Shown: one piece after another, positions 59,760-64,000 of the stretch | Position numbering within the stretch: the stretch's first letter is position 1 | How the letters are laid out: each line of letters begins with the position of its first letter | DNA from: Polynucleobacter sp. JS-Mosq-20-D10 | Lineage (GTDB): Bacteria; Pseudomonadota; Gammaproteobacteria; Burkholderiales; Burkholderiaceae | DNA length: 64,000 nucleotides | NCBI RefSeq assembly: GCF_018687755.1 | Contig: NZ_CP061305.1 | Span: 1,239,099 to 1,303,098 of the forward strand | Reading direction: 5' to 3' | Notes under the pieces: model-generated | Told to the model about the DNA's origin: nothing | Databases searched by the model: none | Seen by the model: the letters and a program-made list of their open reading frames with translations, nothing else | Made by a program: the position numbers and the translations under genes

Positions 59760-61256
59760 ATGCGCTATCAATCCCCCTCAAGCTGGGCTGTCATCAGCAT
59801 CTGCATTACTGCACTGGTGCATTTTGTCTTGGGTTTCTCAATTGAGTTTTCTGTCGATGAGGCGCACTACGCTTTATATGCAAAACATCTTGCCTGGAGT
59901 TATTTTGATCATCCGCCACTGGTAGGTTGGATCCAATGGCCACTAGTGAGTCTGACCTCATCTGAGGGAATCATTCGTTTGATTCCGGAATTGCTCTGGG
60001 TGCTCTCGGCTTTCTTGGTGTATCGAGTGACCCTAGAAATTCACCACTTGATACAAGGGCGTCATGCGGACTACCTTACTACTGCCCTCCCCTCAGCAAA
60101 TCTGTGTGGGTTGATGGCTGTATTAGCCATCATTACAGCGCCGTTGCCGCATGTTTTAGCAATCGGTCTTTTGCCTGACACCCTACTTGCCCCCTTAAGC
60201 CTTGGCTTGATGTTGATGGCCTTACGTTGGACCCGAAAAGATCAGTTCACTATTACAGACTGGATTACTACCGGCTTAATACTGGGCTTGGCAGGGCTGA
60301 GCAAATACACCGCTGCGTTTACCGCATTTGCTTTGCTCTTGGTATTGTTAGCCTCACCCAAAAAAGTCTGGATTACTCAAGCTGGTTTTTGGCTTGCAGC
60401 AGCAATTGCCTTGATCGCAATTAGCCCCGTACTCTATTGGAACTGGGTCAATGATTGGATCTCATTCAAATATCAAATTGCTCATGGCAGTGGTGGCGCT
60501 TGGGCCTGGCGTAGAGTTGGCACCTTTCTAGGTATTCAGATTGCCTGCTTTGGACCTCTATTACTTTTGGGTATCTATACTTTTCTAAAGCATTACCTCC
60601 ACTCGCAGAAGTTGATTCTGATTGCTTTACTGAGTTTCTTTGCGATACCTTTTGCCATTTTTGCTACGCTGTCAGGCGGAGGTAGCTTGCCCCACTGGAC
60701 TACGCCCGCCTGGTTTTGTCTTGCGCCATTTGCTGGCATTGGCCTTGCCAGGCTATGGGCAATACAACATCGCATAGCAATTCGTGCCTTGCTCATTGGG
60801 CAATTACTCGTTTGTTTACTAGGCTTTGGATTTGTTTTGGCTGGAGGCGTCACTAACTCAATAGTGAAATCCAATCCCATTGCTGACCTCTATGGCTGGA
60901 AGCTTGCCGGCCAAAAAGCAGCTCAATTAGCGCAAGCTACGAAAGTCAATGGGATTGCAGTACAAAACTGGACCTTAGGTAGTCGTGCTGCCTGGTACGT
61001 ACAACCTCTCCCAGTCTTTGTGCTGGACCAAAGACAAGATCAGTTTGACCTTTGGTTTGGGCAATTGCCGACTGGCGCAAATGTCTTACTGATTAACTGG
61101 TCAGGAATGGCTTTTAGGTCACCTGTAGGCGGGAATCTCGCTTTTGAAGTCTGTGAACCACTGGACCAGCTAGAAATTATTCGATTTGGGCAAGTTTTAT
61201 CTAAATTTGACTACAGCCTCTGCCGGAACTGGCAGGCTGATGGGGTAGCGCGTTAA
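59760..61256 (+). CDS. GT39-family membrane glycosyltransferase
   Basis: A 498-residue membrane protein with about eleven helices. The N-terminal acidic loop VDEAHYALYAKHLAWSYFDHPPLVGWIQWP (residues about 25-55) is the catalytic motif of dolichol- or undecaprenyl-phosphate-linked GT39/ArnT enzymes. These add mannose, arabinose or other sugars from a polyprenyl-phosphate donor to lipid A or other acceptors in the periplasm. The acceptor is unknown. It is the first of four consecutive envelope genes. Confidence 0.87.
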   Translation: MRYQSPSSWAVISICITALVHFVLGFSIEFSVDEAHYALYAKHLAWSYFDHPPLVGWIQWPLVSLTSSEGIIRLIPELLWVLSAFLVYRVTLEIHHLIQGRHADYLTTALPSANLCGLMAVLAIITAPLPHVLAIGLLPDTLLAPLSLGLMLMALRWTRKDQFTITDWITTGLILGLAGLSKYTAAFTAFALLLVLLASPKKVWITQAGFWLAAAIALIAISPVLYWNWVNDWISFKYQIAHGSGGAWAWRRVGTFLGIQIACFGPLLLLGIYTFLKHYLHSQKLILIALLSFFAIPFAIFATLSGGGSLPHWTTPAWFCLAPFAGIGLARLWAIQHRIAIRALLIGQLLVCLLGFGFVLAGGVTNSIVKSNPIADLYGWKLAGQKAAQLAQATKVNGIAVQNWTLGSRAAWYVQPLPVFVLDQRQDQFDLWFGQLPTGANVLLINWSGMAFRSPVGGNLAFEVCEPLDQLEIIRFGQVLSKFDYSLCRNWQADGVAR

Positions 61257-61298
61257 TTCCCCAAATTCAAGACCTTAGGAGCCGTAGGCATTATCCTT

Positions 61299-62348
61299 AT
61301 GCCTATGAGCTCACAATCCCAAGCCACCCCCAAAGCAACATCTGGGTGGAAAGTTATCCTCAAGCGGGCTTGGCCCACAATTCGTATTTTGTTGTCGGTC
61401 GCTCTGCTTTGGAAGGCCACCAGCGGAATTGATTGGCACGCCATATTAGATTCTGATATTCAGATGCAACCTTGGTGGTTTTTGGCAGCTGGATTAACCA
61501 TGATCTCAGCGTTTATTTGTGGTGGACTACGCTGGGGATTTTTAATGCGTCAGGTGGGCTTTCAGGGAAGTCTCCCTAATTTTGTTGCGCTCTACTTTGC
61601 CGGTGGATTGATTAATCAAGGTTTGCCCAGCACGCTAGGTGGTGATAGCTATCGCGCCATTACCGCTACCCACTTAAATAGTAGCGGCAGCTTGACCCAA
61701 GCAAAGGAGCTCGATGAAGAACTTCATCACTCTGTCGACCTAGAGCATGCCACTCCTAAACTGCGCCTGAGTTTTTCCATGGTTTTGGTGGATCGCTTGC
61801 TTGGCTTAGCGGGAAATAATTTACTGGGCGGACTTGGCCTCATTTTGGGTGGCGCGACCTTAGCCGCCTGGGGTACTGATTTAGGATACGCAGTCACCGG
61901 CATCATGGTGGCGGCAGGTTTATTACTCGCCGCTATTTTGGCATGGGGGCCTAGCTGTCATTTGTTGCAAAAATTATTAGACCGCATACAAATGAGTCAT
62001 GCTCTACCTGGTATCAAGCTCGCTTTTTCTTGGCCCATGAATGTGGCTCAAGCCGTATTTGCGATTGGCATTCACTCCCTGACTATTCTAACGCTGCTCT
62101 TCTGCCTCAAAGCCTATGGAGTTGATGCACCTATTGAAGCTCTCATGATTGGCTTGCCTGCCTTGAGTCTTTTATTAATGCTACCAATCAGCATCTCTGG
62201 TTGGGGCTTGCGTGAGGCCACCCTCTCATCTGTACTAGCTTTGTGGGGCGTTAGTCCATCTATGACAGTATTAGCATCCATTAGCTATGGCGCTATTACC
62301 GTCTTGTCGGTATTGCCTGGCGCTTACTTTTTATTAAAACGGAAATAA
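61299..62348 (+). CDS. Lysylphosphatidylglycerol synthase-type flippase domain protein
   Basis: A 349-residue membrane protein of the UPF0104/LPG synthase TM-region family. Signature segments are GLPSTLGGDSYRAI (about residues 106-119), MVLVDRLLGLAGNNLLGGLGL, and ISISGWGLREATLSSVL. The domain works as a lipid flippase in MprF; proteins with this domain alone may flip lipids for glycosyltransferases. It follows the GT39 gene, in line with a shared lipid-sugar role. The second Met (residue 3) may be the start. Confidence 0.85.
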   Translation: MPMSSQSQATPKATSGWKVILKRAWPTIRILLSVALLWKATSGIDWHAILDSDIQMQPWWFLAAGLTMISAFICGGLRWGFLMRQVGFQGSLPNFVALYFAGGLINQGLPSTLGGDSYRAITATHLNSSGSLTQAKELDEELHHSVDLEHATPKLRLSFSMVLVDRLLGLAGNNLLGGLGLILGGATLAAWGTDLGYAVTGIMVAAGLLLAAILAWGPSCHLLQKLLDRIQMSHALPGIKLAFSWPMNVAQAVFAIGIHSLTILTLLFCLKAYGVDAPIEALMIGLPALSLLLMLPISISGWGLREATLSSVLALWGVSPSMTVLASISYGAITVLSVLPGAYFLLKRK

Positions 62349-62365
62349 TTTTTTAGAGCCCTACT

Positions 62366-63625
62366 ATGAGTATTAGCGTCAACACCATGCGTGCGATTGA
62401 CCACTGGGTCGGCGTACCACTTTGCGCGGTAGCAAGCCCAGTCGTTGCTCTGACTGATGCCGTCAAGAATCTCTTTTCTCGCAGTCCAGAAGCACCCCGA
62501 AAATTACTCTTTATTGAGTTATCTGAAATGGGTAGTGCAATCTTGGTTGATCCTGCGATGCGCAATGCACAAGCTCGTGGCGCTGAATTATTTTTTCTGA
62601 TTTTTAAAAGCAATCGTGCCAGTCTCACTTTATTAAATACCGTTAAGCCTGAGAACATCTTTACGATTGATTCTTCTAGCTTAGGTGGCTTAATTAAAGA
62701 TACGCTCAAATTTTTACTGCTAGCTCACAAGCACCGTATCGACACCGTGATTGATTTGGAATTATTCTCTCGCTTTACCGCCCTGCTGACGGGCTTATGT
62801 GGTGCACGCCGTCGTGTGGGTTATCACATCTTTCATGGTGAAGGTTTATGGCGCGGCTTTATGCTAACACGCAAAGTTCATTACAACCCGCACATTCATA
62901 TTACTAAGAATTTTCTCTCTCTGATTCATGCAGCATTTGCTAATGAGATTGAGGTACCGTTTAGCAAAATACATATTGCAGATTCAGAAGTTCGCTTAGA
63001 GCAAGCGGTAATTGATCCAGCAGTATTGAGCAAAGTTCGCGAGCGCATTGAGAAACTGAGTGCGAGTTTTGGCATTGCGTTTAAGCAAGGTGAGCAACGA
63101 CTCATTTTGGTCAACCCCAATGCTAGCGATCTATTACCACAAAGGCGTTGGGCTCAACAGCGCTTTTCTGAGCTGATTCAAGGATTAAATCAACGCTATC
63201 CAAGTGATCTCATTCTGATTACTGGCTCCCCAGCTGAATTTGACTATGTTGAAAAAGTCCGCGCAGTTGCCAATGTTAAAAATGCTCTGAACTTTGCAGG
63301 CCAAGTGAGCTTTGCAGAATTACCACCGCTCTACACCCTCTCTGATGTGATGGTGACCAATGATTCTGGGCCTGGCCACTTCTCTGCTGTCACTGCATTG
63401 CGGACAGTCGTCCTCTTCGGACCAGAAACGCCAGCACTCTATGGCTCTATTGGTAAATCGATTGCAATTACAGCCAATCTGGCATGTTCACCCTGTGTTA
63501 GTGCCGCCAATCATCGTAAAACACCGTGCCATGACAATGTCTGCATGCAGGCCATCACCGTTGCTCAGGTGCTAGAGAAGATGGCGCATCAATTAAATGA
63601 AGCCGATCAAGAGCGGTCACATTAA
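62366..63625 (+). CDS. GT9-family heptosyltransferase-like glycosyltransferase
   Basis: A 419-residue protein with a GT9 (GT-B) fold. LLFIELSEMGSAILVDPAMRNAQ near residue 50, RVGYHIFHGEGLWRGFMLTRKV near residue 150, LVNPNASDLLPQRRWAQQRFSELIQGL and MVTNDSGPGHFSAVTALRTVVLFGPETPALYG are the marks. The NDSGPGHFSA stretch is the nucleotide-sugar contact. Acceptor and sugar are unknown; LPS core is plausible. A PAP2 gene follows after five bases. Confidence 0.88.
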   Translation: MSISVNTMRAIDHWVGVPLCAVASPVVALTDAVKNLFSRSPEAPRKLLFIELSEMGSAILVDPAMRNAQARGAELFFLIFKSNRASLTLLNTVKPENIFTIDSSSLGGLIKDTLKFLLLAHKHRIDTVIDLELFSRFTALLTGLCGARRRVGYHIFHGEGLWRGFMLTRKVHYNPHIHITKNFLSLIHAAFANEIEVPFSKIHIADSEVRLEQAVIDPAVLSKVRERIEKLSASFGIAFKQGEQRLILVNPNASDLLPQRRWAQQRFSELIQGLNQRYPSDLILITGSPAEFDYVEKVRAVANVKNALNFAGQVSFAELPPLYTLSDVMVTNDSGPGHFSAVTALRTVVLFGPETPALYGSIGKSIAITANLACSPCVSAANHRKTPCHDNVCMQAITVAQVLEKMAHQLNEADQERSH

Positions 63626-63630
63626 TTCGC

Positions 63631-64000
63631 ATGACTGAGCAGCGCAAATCGGCTTTAGCAATTGCATCAATTTGGGTTTGGTGTGTTCCGCTTCTGCCAC
63701 TTAGTCTAGCGATCGCTATTTACTTTGGTGAGTTGCAAACCCCGACATTCTTATTGATCAATCGTTATACCCAGTTACTTCCAGACACCCTCTGGGCTTG
63801 GCTCACTTTTATTGGCAATGGCTGGGGCATCTTTGCACTGTGCTTCCCCCTCTTGCTGCTAGCGCCTCGATTGCTGAGCGCCGGACTTTTGGCATCTTTG
63901 ATTGGCGGCACCATCAGTCAAATTATCAAGCCTCTATTAGAACTTCCACGTCCTGCTGGAGTACTAGCTTTAGAAGACTTTTATCGCATCGGCGAACCGC
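63631..64000 (+). CDS. PAP2-family phosphatase, N-terminal part
   Basis: An open frame that runs past the window edge (123 codons visible). It starts MTEQRKSALAIASIWVWCVPLLPLS, has three hydrophobic segments, and contains FIGNGWGIFALCF and IKPLLELPRPAG, the K-x6-RP motif of PAP2 phosphatases. The later PSGH and SRxxxxxH motifs lie outside. Members dephosphorylate lipid or undecaprenyl phosphates. Its place after GT9 supports an envelope-lipid role. Confidence 0.83.
   Translation, partial: MTEQRKSALAIASIWVWCVPLLPLSLAIAIYFGELQTPTFLLINRYTQLLPDTLWAWLTFIGNGWGIFALCFPLLLLAPRLLSAGLLASLIGGTISQIIKPLLELPRPAGVLALEDFYRIGEP

Noticed and set aside
1..64000. Mobile element, prophage, CRISPR array, tRNA or rRNA genes
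   Set aside because: No transposase, integrase, phage or Cas genes, no regular spaced repeats and no tRNA-like fold were noticed in the intergenic regions; a tRNA scan would settle the last point.

Overview
The window is a gene-dense bacterial chromosome segment of moderate GC. There are about 78 protein genes and short intergenic gaps, and I see no rRNA, tRNA, CRISPR array or insertion sequence. The gene families suggest a freshwater betaproteobacterium of the Burkholderiales, most like Polynucleobacter: Bug/TctC solute-binding proteins, a membrane formate dehydrogenase locus with DUF3305/DUF3306 and the formate dehydrogenase region Tat-target protein, a Fe-S multi-ferredoxin, OxyR and phasin-like proteins. 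This assignment rests on family knowledge, not on a marker gene.

Layout. 1-7.2 kb: end of a MATE transporter, Gly-rich envelope proteins, a Bug protein, a DsbB-like/DUF5993 pair and small-molecule enzymes. 7.2-10.3 kb: a ModE-like regulator divergent from tupA, a second tungstate-binding-type protein and a Mop molybdo/tungsto-pterin-binding protein. 10.3-31.4 kb: housekeeping and orphan genes (thioesterase, RhlE helicase, a four-domain rhodanese, truncated haemoglobin, LOG protein, beta-CASP nuclease, NnrD, DMT transporters, aminotransferase, lactate/glycolate-type dehydrogenase). 31.4-35.2 kb: an oxidative-stress block (old yellow enzyme, OxyR, rubredoxin, rubredoxin reductase). 35.2-42.4 kb: acyl-CoA/hydroxybutyrate metabolism and a tightly overlapped BFD-endonuclease-cardiolipin synthase operon. 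42.4-54.5 kb: tupBC facing a large formate dehydrogenase region on the minus strand. 54.5-59 kb: Pit/DUF47 phosphate uptake, a copper chaperone and CopA. 59-64 kb: envelope glycan and lipid genes (GT39, flippase-like, GT9, PAP2).

How the genes fit together. The Mo/W formate dehydrogenase (alpha with Cys at the active-site position, beta, gamma) needs a metal-pterin cofactor. The ABC permease and ATPase of a tungstate importer sit directly next to it, while the matching binding protein, Mop protein and regulator lie about 32 kb away. A perfect FNR-type palindrome lies just upstream of the fdh genes. The TorD-like chaperone of this locus is interrupted by an in-frame TAA, so it is either a recent pseudogene or a sequence error. 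These are the points most worth checking. I do not see a wholly new defence or mobile system here.
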